A stretch of DNA of 64,000 nucleotides from Armatimonadota bacterium. GTDB taxonomy: Bacteria; Armatimonadota; Fimbriimonadia; Fimbriimonadales; GBS-DC. This document shows, piece after piece, positions 41,903-49,700 of this stretch; positions within the stretch are counted from its first letter, which is position 1; the number at the start of each line of letters is the position of its first letter. The stretch is taken from the NCBI GenBank assembly GCA_013359125.1, contig JABWCR010000012.1, positions 20,033 to 84,032 on the forward strand, read 5' to 3'. A program made the translations under genes and the position numbers. The notes beneath the pieces are model-generated. The model had not been told where the DNA came from. It ran no database searches and saw only the letters and a list, made by a program, of their open reading frames with translations.

Positions 41903-43330
41903 CTAGGATCCCATTGCCTTGACCGCTTGCTCGACTAGATCGATCGCCTGCTCCTCGGTCAATTCGGCGCCCGCTTTCAACTCGTCAGTCTGCAGTCCGG
42001 CTAGTATCTCGTCCAAGTCGTCCGAAAAGTGCTGAGAAGCAGAACGATTGGCCTGTCTGCGCTGCTCGTCTACAAATCCGATAGCCTTTGCGGCAGCCGT
42101 CTTGTCGCCTCGCTTTGATAGCAATACGCCGATCGCCTCCATGCCGTCCAGCCAAATGCTGCGGCGGGGAGACCGACGCAACAGCTCGACGCTCTTACTG
42201 GCCGTTTCGACCGCTTCGGCAGGATCGTCTTCTAAGGTCATGGTGATCAAATACGAACAGACCGACGTCATTTCGTTCACTAGATCTTTCTTCGAAAACT
42301 CGTCCCACAGCGAGCGCATTTCTGCAACCGAGTTCTCTTTGTTGCCTTCCTTCCAATGGATGTAGGCAATGTAGAGCCTTGCATGGCCGATCAGGATCGG
42401 ATCGTTGATTTCCTCATAGAGCCTCTTGGCTTCCACAAAATAGGGCAACGCATCGGCATACCTTCGCTGGTTTGAATAGAGAATGCCCATATAAGAATTG
42501 GCCAGACCCATGCGCCCCGTGTTGGCCAACTGCTCGGCCAAGCCGATCGCGGCTTTCAGCTCGGTCTCAGATCGCTCATATTCGCCCAACAACAGCATCG
42601 TGTAGCCTAAGTTGAGCCGAGCGGCCAGTTCGGGCGAACGCTCCTGAAGCCGCTGAAAGATCGCCACGCATTCTTCGAAGCACTTTGCGGCCTCTTCTTC
42701 GCGGCCAAGGCCTTGCAATGCCAGCGCCAGATTGTTATTGGCCGCGGCCATTCCCCACTCGTCGTTCAGCAAGGTGCGTATTTCGAGATTCTCTTGATGG
42801 TAGGCCAGCGATCCGAGGTTGTCGCCTTCGGCAAATGCAAGGTTGCCGGCCGCATTGAGAGCGGTCGCCCGGGCATTCGTTTTTTCACTTGCTTTAGGGT
42901 GATTCAGGGCCTCGTCCGCCCTCCGGCGACCCTCTTGGAGCATACCCCGCGTGCTCCAGTAAACATCTAAGCAGCCCACCAGCGTCAATGCAGGCTCGGC
43001 GCTCTCGGTGTCGCCCATCGCCCATTCCAGAGCCGACCGGATGTTCTCGTAATCTTGATCGAACCGCGTCAGCCACTCGGCCATGCCCGCGCCGCGCATT
43101 TGTACGCGCCCCTCGGTCGCCGTCTCGCTAAAGTAGTCTCGATGCCGGTCCCGCATCGAGATCGCCTCGCCGCCCATGTTCAGCCGCTCGCGCGCATATT
43201 GGCGGACGGTCTCCAGCAAGCGATATCGCCCCCCGCCAGGCGCGTCGGGGTCAAAGGTTACAAGCGACTTGTCCACGAGCGCAGTCAAAAGGTCCAGCGC
43301 TTCCCATTCTTCGATCAATGCGTCGGCCAC
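41903..43330 (-). CDS. Winged-helix - TPR half of a split STAND regulator
   Basis: 475 residues, homologous to the second half of the 22361-25225 regulator, beginning DLLTALVDKSLV as the paralog does at DLLGNLVDKSLV. It continues through the winged-helix-like part (RLLETVRQYARERL) into TPR repeats (ANNNLALALQGLGREEEAA, LGYTMLLLGEYERSE). It has no cyclase or ATPase motifs. The start is GTG at 43330, eight bases after a TACAAT with no Shine-Dalgarno. The gene encoding the N-terminal half follows, so the order of halves is reversed relative to the parent protein. Confidence 0.85.
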   Translation of the reverse strand: MADALIEEWEALDLLTALVDKSLVTFDPDAPGGGRYRLLETVRQYARERLNMGGEAISMRDRHRDYFSETATEGRVQMRGAGMAEWLTRFDQDYENIRSALEWAMGDTESAEPALTLVGCLDVYWSTRGMLQEGRRRADEALNHPKASEKTNARATALNAAGNLAFAEGDNLGSLAYHQENLEIRTLLNDEWGMAAANNNLALALQGLGREEEAAKCFEECVAIFQRLQERSPELAARLNLGYTMLLLGEYERSETELKAAIGLAEQLANTGRMGLANSYMGILYSNQRRYADALPYFVEAKRLYEEINDPILIGHARLYIAYIHWKEGNKENSVAEMRSLWDEFSKKDLVNEMTSVCSYLITMTLEDDPAEAVETASKSVELLRRSPRRSIWLDGMEAIGVLLSKRGDKTAAAKAIGFVDEQRRQANRSASQHFSDDLDEILAGLQTDELKAGAELTEEQAIDLVEQAVKAMGS

Positions 43331-43338
43331 AAGACACT

Positions 43339-43373
43339 ATTGTATCCCCTACAAGCCGTGGCTGTGATATTAT
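43339..43373. promoter_or_regulatory. Divergent leaderless promoters
   Basis: TACAAT on the minus strand (43344-43339) is eight bases from the GTG at 43330; TATTAT on the plus strand (43368-43373), with an upstream TGTG, is seven bases from the ATG at 43381. Both genes seem to be leaderless. Confidence 0.55.
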
Positions 43374-43380
43374 TGCCCTT

Positions 43381-44220
43381 ATGCGGCGATGGGAATGGGC
43401 AGCGGCGATTGGCGTTTACTTCGCGCTCAACCTCGCGGCGCCGTTCTTAAGAGCGCCGCTGGAGCATGTTTTCACAGCCTCAGTCGTGGCAACCCTGGCG
43501 TTTCTGGCCGTACAATTGGGGTTAGTCGCTGCTCTCTCTCGATTTGGCAAAGACGCCCCTGCCGGTCTTGGTTTGCTCCTGACGGGCATCCTCATGTTGG
43601 CAGGCCTTAGATTGATGGCGGAAGTCGGCTGGATTGCCTCCGATCCTCGCACTAAGGCGCCCATGTTCCCCATTCCGTCGGCCCTGGCGAACCTCTCGAT
43701 GACGCTTGCTGCCGTCGGGTTGGGACGGCTCGTTTCTCTGATCATTCGCGAGCCGGGCCTGCTGGCGCCCGTCGTGCCGCTGGCCGCCCTCATCGACGTG
43801 CTGACGGTCTATGCGCCTGGAGGATTTGTAAAGAAGGCGATAGAGAATAATCCGCAACTGACGGCGACGCTGACGGTCAAGGCTCCCCAAGTCGCGACAG
43901 AGCAGGACTTCGGCACGGTTACCGCCTTTGCACTGATCGGCGTGGCCGACCTGGTGTTCCTCTCGCTCTTTGTCGTCTGCCTCTACAAGTTTGGCTTGAA
44001 GGCCCGTCTGACCCTTTCGCTGATGTTCGTAGCCCTAATTCTTTACATGGCGGCAGTCTTGCTGGGAACGCCGCTAAGACTGCCTGCGCTAGTGCCCATG
44101 GCGGTCGTACTGCTGGCGGTCAACTGGCGGCAGCTGCGTCTGACGCGCCAAGAAGCCTGGATGAGCGTTGTGGTCTGCGCGGCGTGCGCAGGCTTGATCG
44201 CCTTTCTGTTCTGGCGATAG
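43381..44220 (+). CDS. Multi-pass membrane protein of unknown function
   Basis: 279 residues with seven or eight hydrophobic helices (for example WEWAAAIGVYFALNLAAPFL, VTAFALIGVADLVFLSLFVV) and a single periplasmic-type loop around residues 145-175. I do not recognise the family. The start at 43381 is preferred to an in-frame ATG 63 bases upstream because the -10 element TATTAT lies seven bases before it. It is convergent with the DUF488 cassette. Confidence 0.7.
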   Translation: MRRWEWAAAIGVYFALNLAAPFLRAPLEHVFTASVVATLAFLAVQLGLVAALSRFGKDAPAGLGLLLTGILMLAGLRLMAEVGWIASDPRTKAPMFPIPSALANLSMTLAAVGLGRLVSLIIREPGLLAPVVPLAALIDVLTVYAPGGFVKKAIENNPQLTATLTVKAPQVATEQDFGTVTAFALIGVADLVFLSLFVVCLYKFGLKARLTLSLMFVALILYMAAVLLGTPLRLPALVPMAVVLLAVNWRQLRLTRQEAWMSVVVCAACAGLIAFLFWR

Positions 44221-44239
44221 GCTTCAGCTAAGCGTGGAG

Positions 44240-44806
44240 CTACTTGGTTTGGATGCGCTTGGCCGACCTTGGAGGCATGTTCATCTCCTCGTCAGCGTCA
44301 AAAAGCCCCGGTTGATCCTTGCGTCTCAAGTCCAGCTCGCTCTCGACCGAGCCGTCTCCACGTATATGCAAAGCGACGATACCGAAGGACCGATCCATCT
44401 CCCACGCAATCAGCCGGTGGCGGTGGCATTCGCGCGGATCCTCTTCGCTGCACAGGACGGCAACTCGATGACCCTCTTCAATCAGGCTCATCAATCGAGC
44501 TAAGCCTCTTTGCACATAGTCCATCTCTAAGAATCTGTCGTAGAGAGCGTAGCCCTGATCATCATAAAGATGCTCGTCGGCCGGCCTCCCGCCTAATTCT
44601 TGGCCAAGAAAAACGTAGCGAACTCCCCGAGTTTCCAGCGCGTTGTTCAGATCATCCTTGTTGAACCACGGCGAGTATTTGGACCAGGGCGAAGAGCGCA
44701 CGTCCGCGACGATCTGAATGTCGTTCTGCGCGACGAGATCGAGAAACCGCTCTATCGAGTGGTTGGAGTGGCCGATTGAGAAAAGACTGCCCAAGGTCGC
44801 GTCCAT
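44240..44806 (-). CDS. DUF488 protein (rhodanese-like), cassette gene 3
   Basis: 188 residues. The N-terminal LFSIGHSNHSIERFLDLV and DVRSSPWSKYSPWFNK, and the C-terminal VLCSEEDPRECHRHRLI, are the DUF488 signatures; the CSExxxxxCHR motif holds the likely active cysteine. DUF488 is generally placed near rhodanese-like folds and is of unknown function, often suspected to act on nucleic acids. The C-terminal tail (about 150-188) is basic and disordered. A TAGAAT (44821-44816) overlaps the stop of the dual-OB-like gene and lies nine bases before this ATG, so the gene may also be expressed on its own. Confidence 0.88.
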   Translation of the reverse strand: MDATLGSLFSIGHSNHSIERFLDLVAQNDIQIVADVRSSPWSKYSPWFNKDDLNNALETRGVRYVFLGQELGGRPADEHLYDDQGYALYDRFLEMDYVQRGLARLMSLIEEGHRVAVLCSEEDPRECHRHRLIAWEMDRSFGIVALHIRGDGSVESELDLRRKDQPGLFDADEEMNMPPRSAKRIQTK

Positions 44807-44815
44807 CTGCGCAAG

Positions 44816-44821
44816 ATTCTA
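44816..44821 (-). promoter_or_regulatory. -10 element of DUF488 gene 3 overlapping a stop codon
   Basis: TAGAAT on the minus strand contains the TAG stop of the upstream gene and ends nine bases before the ATG at 44806. Confidence 0.45.
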
Positions 44822-45550
44822 CCTTTGCCAAAGGTTGGCTAACGTTCCCTCCCATAGTGGCGTCGATGTTGGAAAGATGTTGTTCGCTTGAAGCCAATGC
44901 ACCTTTGCTGCGTCGGCGCCGCTCGCGAAGGGTCTGCCAACGCCGACCGCGATGTGCGCCTCGACGCTCGACAGGGCTTGGTTCACGGATTGAACGACAT
45001 CGGCATCCAATTGCCAATCCGGAGGTCGACAGAACCGTGCATCGGTTACTCTCAATCGCCGGGGACCAAAATTGTCCGAGAAGAGCGCAAAAAGTTTATC
45101 GCCCTTATCGCTTGGCTCGATACTCAATTGTGCCCGGCGAGCCGTTAGAACGCCCAAAGAGCACAAACCGCACCCCTCGGGCAAACATCCAGTTCTTCCC
45201 CTCTCCTCAAGTTCGTCGCCGAAAATCTCCGACAACGTTGGTTTGGAAACCCTTTGCATCGCCTCAATGAATGCTTCTGGCCGAATCGAACTAACAATCG
45301 AAGTTGATTGGACTCTAAACCGGACATCTTCGATCTCAGGCGCTGCGCCTGCTTCGATTACTTCGCCCAAATCGACCAAACAACCCAGTTGGAAGATACC
45401 GGCATGGTCAACATTGAGATTAGGTCTGCATACTGGCCTAATGTGCCTTCCTGTCAACGCATATTTATCGCCCTTCTTGACAACCTCTATTCCGGCGACG
45501 CAAATATTGGGAGCGGTCATTCGCGTCAGGTGATTGACCAGGATTAACAT
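44819..45550 (-). CDS. Dual-OB-like (DuOB-type) protein, cassette gene 2
   Basis: 243 residues, beta-rich, no signal peptide. It opens MLILVNHLTRMTAPNICVAG, has a second conserved-looking block (YALTGRHIRPVCRP), and a cysteine cluster TGCLPEGCGLCSLG (about 137-150). This resembles, from memory and unverified, the dual OB-fold domain found beside DUF488 genes; a nucleic-acid-binding role would follow. The start at 45550 lies two bases after the stop of the upstream DUF488 gene, and the next DUF488 gene follows 12 bases later, so it is the middle gene of a tight three-gene cassette. A longer in-frame start at 45649 would overlap the upstream gene by 97 bases. Confidence 0.6.
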   Translation of the reverse strand: MLILVNHLTRMTAPNICVAGIEVVKKGDKYALTGRHIRPVCRPNLNVDHAGIFQLGCLVDLGEVIEAGAAPEIEDVRFRVQSTSIVSSIRPEAFIEAMQRVSKPTLSEIFGDELEERGRTGCLPEGCGLCSLGVLTARRAQLSIEPSDKGDKLFALFSDNFGPRRLRVTDARFCRPPDWQLDADVVQSVNQALSSVEAHIAVGVGRPFASGADAAKVHWLQANNIFPTSTPLWEGTLANLWQR

Positions 45551-45552
45551 GG

Positions 45553-46002
45553 CTATAGGTGGACAATTCTCAAGCCGTTCTTCCAGGAGTTCCGCAAGTA
45601 TTCTAAGACTAGCCGTCGATGACACTCGTCCGCCGTTGCCTCGCTGCAAAGCAACGCAGACGGCTTCTCAAAGAACTCAGGTTGAATCTCGCTTTCGATG
45701 CGACGCGACTTCATGAGCGTAAGAAACTCGACCTCATAATCGCTCCAGCTGATCTTCTTGCTTCGGTACGACTTGAGCAGCGCTTCGGTCGGAGCAAGGA
45801 TAGGAAGATGGACATATTCGACTCCCAATAGACGGTCCAAAAAGAACTTGAGGTCGTTCTGCTTCGTGAATCCAGCTAATTGAGAGGTGTTGTGAATCCG
45901 AACGTCAACAAGCCGCTCAATGCCGGTTCTCTCCAAGAGACCGAAAAAAATCTCGGCCGTCTTTCCAGTGAATCCAATAGAATAAGCGGTAGGCGCGCCC
46001 AT
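45553..46002 (-). CDS. DUF488 protein (rhodanese-like), cassette gene 1
   Basis: 149 residues. TAYSIGFTGKTAEIFFGLL, LVDVRIHNTSQLAGFTKQND and LLCSEATADECHRRLVLEYL match DUF488, again with the CSExxxxxCHR motif. It differs strongly from the DUF488 protein at 44240-44806, so the pair is not a recent duplication. The start at 46002 is preferred because GGAAGAGG lies nine bases upstream. A frame that runs on to 46503 merely reads through the hairpin region. First gene of the cassette. Confidence 0.85.
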   Translation of the reverse strand: MGAPTAYSIGFTGKTAEIFFGLLERTGIERLVDVRIHNTSQLAGFTKQNDLKFFLDRLLGVEYVHLPILAPTEALLKSYRSKKISWSDYEVEFLTLMKSRRIESEIQPEFFEKPSALLCSEATADECHRRLVLEYLRNSWKNGLRIVHL

Positions 46003-46224
46003 GGTGGTACGCCTCTTCCACATCGGCGCTCTGCTTCCTTCTGCCCCGCCAGTGCACGATCGGGGCAACTGGCGTCCGAACAAAGCCGCTGTCGTGCGAC
46101 TGAGAGTGTAGCCGGTAAGACAGCGCGCCCGGGAGAGATTCTTGCTCAAATCGGTGTGGAGATACCGTCTTGAAAAGTCAAGGGGGCTAGCCTCGGCTCG
46201 CCCAGTCTGGTTCGAACGGTTGTT

Positions 46225-46303
46225 GAGGGATCCCGATAGAACGAAAGGCGCCCCTCCCCTATATCCCCTCCCCAATCGCTCTGCGATTGGGGAGGGGACT
46301 GAA
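46225..46303 (+). repeat. 79-bp hairpin repeat, copy 1
   Basis: Begins GAGGGATCCCGATAG and ends with a hairpin whose 14-bp stem (46265-46278 with 46284-46297) reads CCCCTCCCCAATCG, loop CTCTG, plus a T-A closing pair (46264/46298). Copy 2 at 46367-46445 matches 77 of 79 bases. Confidence 0.9.
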
Positions 46304-46341
46304 GACGGACGAGGCCTGAGACTGCGAGCCGAGGGCCTTAA

Positions 46342-46371
46342 CCCTCCGCACCGAACGGCGGGTGCGGAGGG
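46342..46371 (+). repeat. Hairpin CCCTCCGCACC / GGTGCGGAGGG
   Basis: 11-bp perfect stem with an 8-base loop, lying between the two 79-bp repeats. It has the same outer CCCTCC/GGAGGG frame as its neighbours but a different inner stem. Confidence 0.8.
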
Positions 46372-46445
46372 ATCCCGATAGAACGAAAGGCGCCCCTCCC
46401 CTATACCCCCTCCCCAATCGCTCTGCGATTGGGGAGGGGGCTGAA
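46367..46445 (+). repeat. 79-bp hairpin repeat, copy 2
   Basis: Same as copy 1 except at offsets 39 and 73. These two positions pair with each other in the hairpin: T-A in copy 1 (46264/46298), C-G in copy 2 (46406/46440). The stem is therefore 15 bp perfect in both copies. Confidence 0.9.
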
Positions 46446-46492
46446 CTTGGTAGAGACACAGGCTTCGCCCATGCCCGAACGGCCTTTTCAAA

Positions 46493-46520
46493 AAATGTAG
46501 CACAATTTTAGGTACGAATC
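46493..46520 (-). repeat. 28-bp GATTCGTAC...TTGTGCTACATTT element, copy B
   Basis: Minus strand: GATTCGTAC, CTAAAA, TTGTGCTACATTT. It points toward the DUF488 cassette 490 bases downstream and could be its promoter (TGcTACATT as extended -10). Confidence 0.6.
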
Positions 46521-46539
46521 AGACCAAAAAACCTCTCCT

Positions 46540-46577
46540 TCCGAAGCCTCCACACCCGCGGGTGTGGAGGCTTCGGA
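46540..46577. repeat. 38-bp perfect palindrome
   Basis: Centred on CACCCGCGGGTG; each arm is 19 bases (T-CCGAAGCCTCCACACCCG and its complement). A perfect inverted repeat with no loop, able to form a cruciform or a long RNA hairpin. Confidence 0.9.
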
Positions 46578-46591
46578 GAATCTCTTTCGCT

Positions 46592-46625
46592 CCCCTCCCT
46601 AAACTCTGGCGAGTTTAGGGAGGGG
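46592..46625. repeat. 15-bp hairpin with TGGC loop
   Basis: CCCCTCCCTAAACTC, loop TGGC, GAGTTTAGGGAGGGG; a perfect stem with the same CCCTCC/GGGAGG outer frame as the other hairpins. Confidence 0.9.
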
Positions 46626-46710
46626 CTCAATCGTGCGAGCTAGATCGCTGTTCGTCAATGAAACGGACTGGGAGCTCACTAAGCTGCCGGGGGCATCGAA
46701 AAGGGTTAGT

Positions 46711-46736
46711 CTGAACACGGCGACCTGTTCAGGGAA
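46711..46736. repeat. Dispersed 26-bp palindrome, copy B
   Basis: CTGAACACGGCGACC-TGTTCAGGGAA; the CTGAACA / TGTTCAG arms are perfect here. Matches copy A (35027-35052, opposite strand) at 25 of 26 bases. Confidence 0.75.
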
Positions 46737-46777
46737 TCGAAACGATCGAATGGCCGCGGGATATTGGGAAGCGATTC

Positions 46778-49700
46778 TCAATAATCCTGCACGGCCATGG
46801 GCGACTGATCTTCTGGGGCATCGAGCGCCTTCAGCATTGCCCAGGCGGTATCGAGCGATGTGATGCAGGGGATTCCTTGTTCGATCGCCGCGCGTCGCAA
46901 GAGCCAGCCTTGGGTTTGTGCCTTGCGATCTCCGCTGGGAGAATTGATAAGGGCCTGGACTCGCCGGTCGCGCAACAGGTCGATGATGTCCGGCTTCCCT
47001 TCGCCGATTTTGGGCGCTTCGGTTACGGCGACCCCGGCGCGCGCCATGGGTTTGGCGGTGCCTCGGGTCGCATAGATTCTAAAGCCGCGGTCGGAGAGCG
47101 CGCGAGCGAGGGCGATGCCTTGTTCCTTGTCGGCGTCGGCCAATGTCAGCAGCGCCGCTCCCTTGCGCGGCGGCGCCATGCCCGCGGCGGTCATCGCTTT
47201 GAAGAGCGCGGCCGGATAGGACCGGGCAACGCCCATCACTTCGCCCGTCGATTTCATTTCCGGCCCCAATACGGTGTCCACGTTCGCCAGTTTGAGCGAA
47301 GAGAAGACGGGCGCCTTCACCGCCACCAACGGCCTCTCGGGCAACAACCCCGCATGAGGCGTCAATTCGCTCAGTCGCAAGCCCAACTGGCACTGCATCG
47401 CGAGCGAGATCATGGGGATGCCGGTTACTTTGGAGAGGTAGGGCGCGGTTCGGCTGGCGCGAGGGTTGACCTCGATCACATAGGCCTGGCCGTCTTGAAG
47501 CACGAATTGGATGTTCACTATCCCGCAGGCTCGCATGGCTTTTGCGATGCGCAACGAATAATCGACTATCTGTTCCTGCTCAGCCTGTGTCAGCGTTTGG
47601 GGCGGATAGACGGTCATGCTGTCGCCCGAATGCACGCCCGCGCGTTCGATGTGCTCCATGATGCCCGGGATGAGAAAATCCTCTCCGTCGCCGATCAAAT
47701 CGACCTCGGCTTCCTTGCCCTCGATGTACCGATCGACCAGCACAGGCGCCCCGGGCATTGCCATAACTGCCGCCGACCAGTAAGAACGCAGTTGATCGGG
47801 CGAGCGAACGATCTCCATCGCTCGACCGCCTAAAACGTAGGACGGCCTCACCAAGACCGGATAGCCGACGACTTCGCCCACTTCGAGCGCGTCTTCCAGC
47901 GCATGGACGGCGCGACCAGGCGGCTTCGGGACGCCCAACTCAAGCAGCAAGCGGTCAAACCGATCCCGGTCTTCGGCGATGTCAATCGCTTCGGGCGAGG
48001 TGCCTAGAATAGGCGCGGCGCCCTCCAGTTTATGCGTCAGATTGATAGCCGTTTGGCCGCCGAACTGCATCACCAGCCCGTCATTGTCGCCCAACCGCTC
48101 GTGCTCGATCAGGTTGAGCACATCCTCGGCCGCTAACGGGTCGAAGTAAAGGGCGTCGGAGGAGTCGAAGTCGGTCGAGACCGTCTCGGGATTGCTGTTG
48201 ATGATGATGGAGCGACGCTTGGCCTCGCGCAATGTCTGCACTGCATGGACCGCCGAGTAGTCGAACTCGATGCCCTGCCCTATGCGAATGGGCCCCGAAC
48301 CGACCACGATCGCCTTGCCTTGGGAGCGCTCTGGCGGCTCGTTGTCGGACGAGCCGGAATAGGAAGAATAGTAGTAGGGCGTCAGCGCCGCAAACTCTCC
48401 CGCACAGGTATCGACCATCTTGTAAGTCGCTCGAATGCCCCAAGAGAGCCGAGCGCGGCGCACGTCGGTTTCTGACAATCCACTAAACGAGGCCAACAGT
48501 GAATCGGGCATGTTCATCGCTTTCGCCCGTCGCACCAAGCCCTGTGTTTCTTTCGTTGCGGCATCGGGCGTCTGGATGGCCGACCGCAAAGAGGACGAGC
48601 CGCTCAACAGGAGCTGCTCCATCTCGACCAGATTGCGAATCTTGTTCAGAAACCAAGGGTCGATTCCGCTCAGGTCGCGCGCCTCTTCCACCAACATGCC
48701 TCGCCGAAAGGCCTCGGCCACAAAGAAGAGTCGCTCGTCGGTCGGTACGGTCAGCAGGTTTTCCAGTTCCATCGGGCTCAAGCGCGACGCCTTAGGGTAG
48801 CGCAGATCGTGCGTGCCCGCTTCCAAGCTTCGCACCGCCTTCATCATCGCGCCCTCAAACGTTCGGTCGATGGCCATTGCCTCTCCCGTCGCCTTCATCT
48901 GGGTGCCCAGCTGCCGGTCGCCCTCTGGAAACTTATCGAACGGGAAGCGCGGAATCTTTACGACGACGTAGTCCAATGCGGGCTCGAACGCCGCCGATGT
49001 GCCGGTGATCGGGTTGCGAAGCTCATCGAGCGAGTAACCGACGCTGATTTTGGCGGCAATGCGCGCAATCGGGTAGCCCGTGGCTTTGGACGCCAGAGCG
49101 GAGGAGCGCGAGACGCGTGGATTGACCTCGATCACATAGTAGTCTGCTCCGTAAGGATTGAGCGCGAGCTGCACGTTGCACCCGCCCTGAATCTGGAGCG
49201 CCCGAATGATCTTGAGCGAGGCTGATCGCAAAAGCTGATACTCAAAATCGGAGAGCGTTTGCGAGGGCGCGACGACGATCGAGTCTCCCGTGTGCACGCC
49301 CATCGGGTCGAGGTTTTCCATATTGCAGACGATGATCGCGTTGTCGTTCGCGTCGCGCACGACTTCGTACTCGATTTCTTTCCAGCCCAACAGGCTGCGT
49401 TCGACCAAAATCTGCCGCCTGGGAGAGAGTTGCAGCCCGCGCAGGCCGATCTCCATCAGCTCGTCCGCATCGCGCGCCACACCGCCGCCCGTGCCGCCCA
49501 GGGTGTAGGCGGGTCGGACGATGAGGGGGTAGGTCGCCTGGTCTTTCAGGATTTTCAGTTCGTTGGGGCTTTCCACGATCCAGCTTTCGGGCACCGGTTC
49601 TCCGATTTCTCGCATCAAGGCTCGAAACCGTTCGCGGTCTTCGGCAGCTTGGATCGCGCTGAGGGGCGCTCCCAGCAGGCGGACGCCGTGTTTCTGCAAG

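Larger units (their letters stand above)
46003..46777. other. Non-coding, hairpin-rich intergenic region
   Basis: 775 bases between carB and the DUF488 cassette, both on the minus strand. No convincing gene. It holds two 79-bp direct repeats, five long perfect or near-perfect hairpins, one copy of the 28-bp TTGTGCTACATTT element and one copy of the 26-bp palindrome. Open frames across it owe their lack of stops to the repetitive GC-rich hairpins. Confidence 0.8.

Noticed and set aside
46225..46445. Direct repeats that could be a CRISPR array
   Set aside because: Only two copies, 79 bases long, each containing a full hairpin, with one 63-base spacer and no cas genes.
46003..46503. N-terminal extension of the DUF488 gene and several short frames through the hairpin region
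   Set aside because: The translated sequence is repeats of the hairpins read as protein (for example APFVLSGSL twice); the conserved domain and a ribosome-binding site start at 46002.
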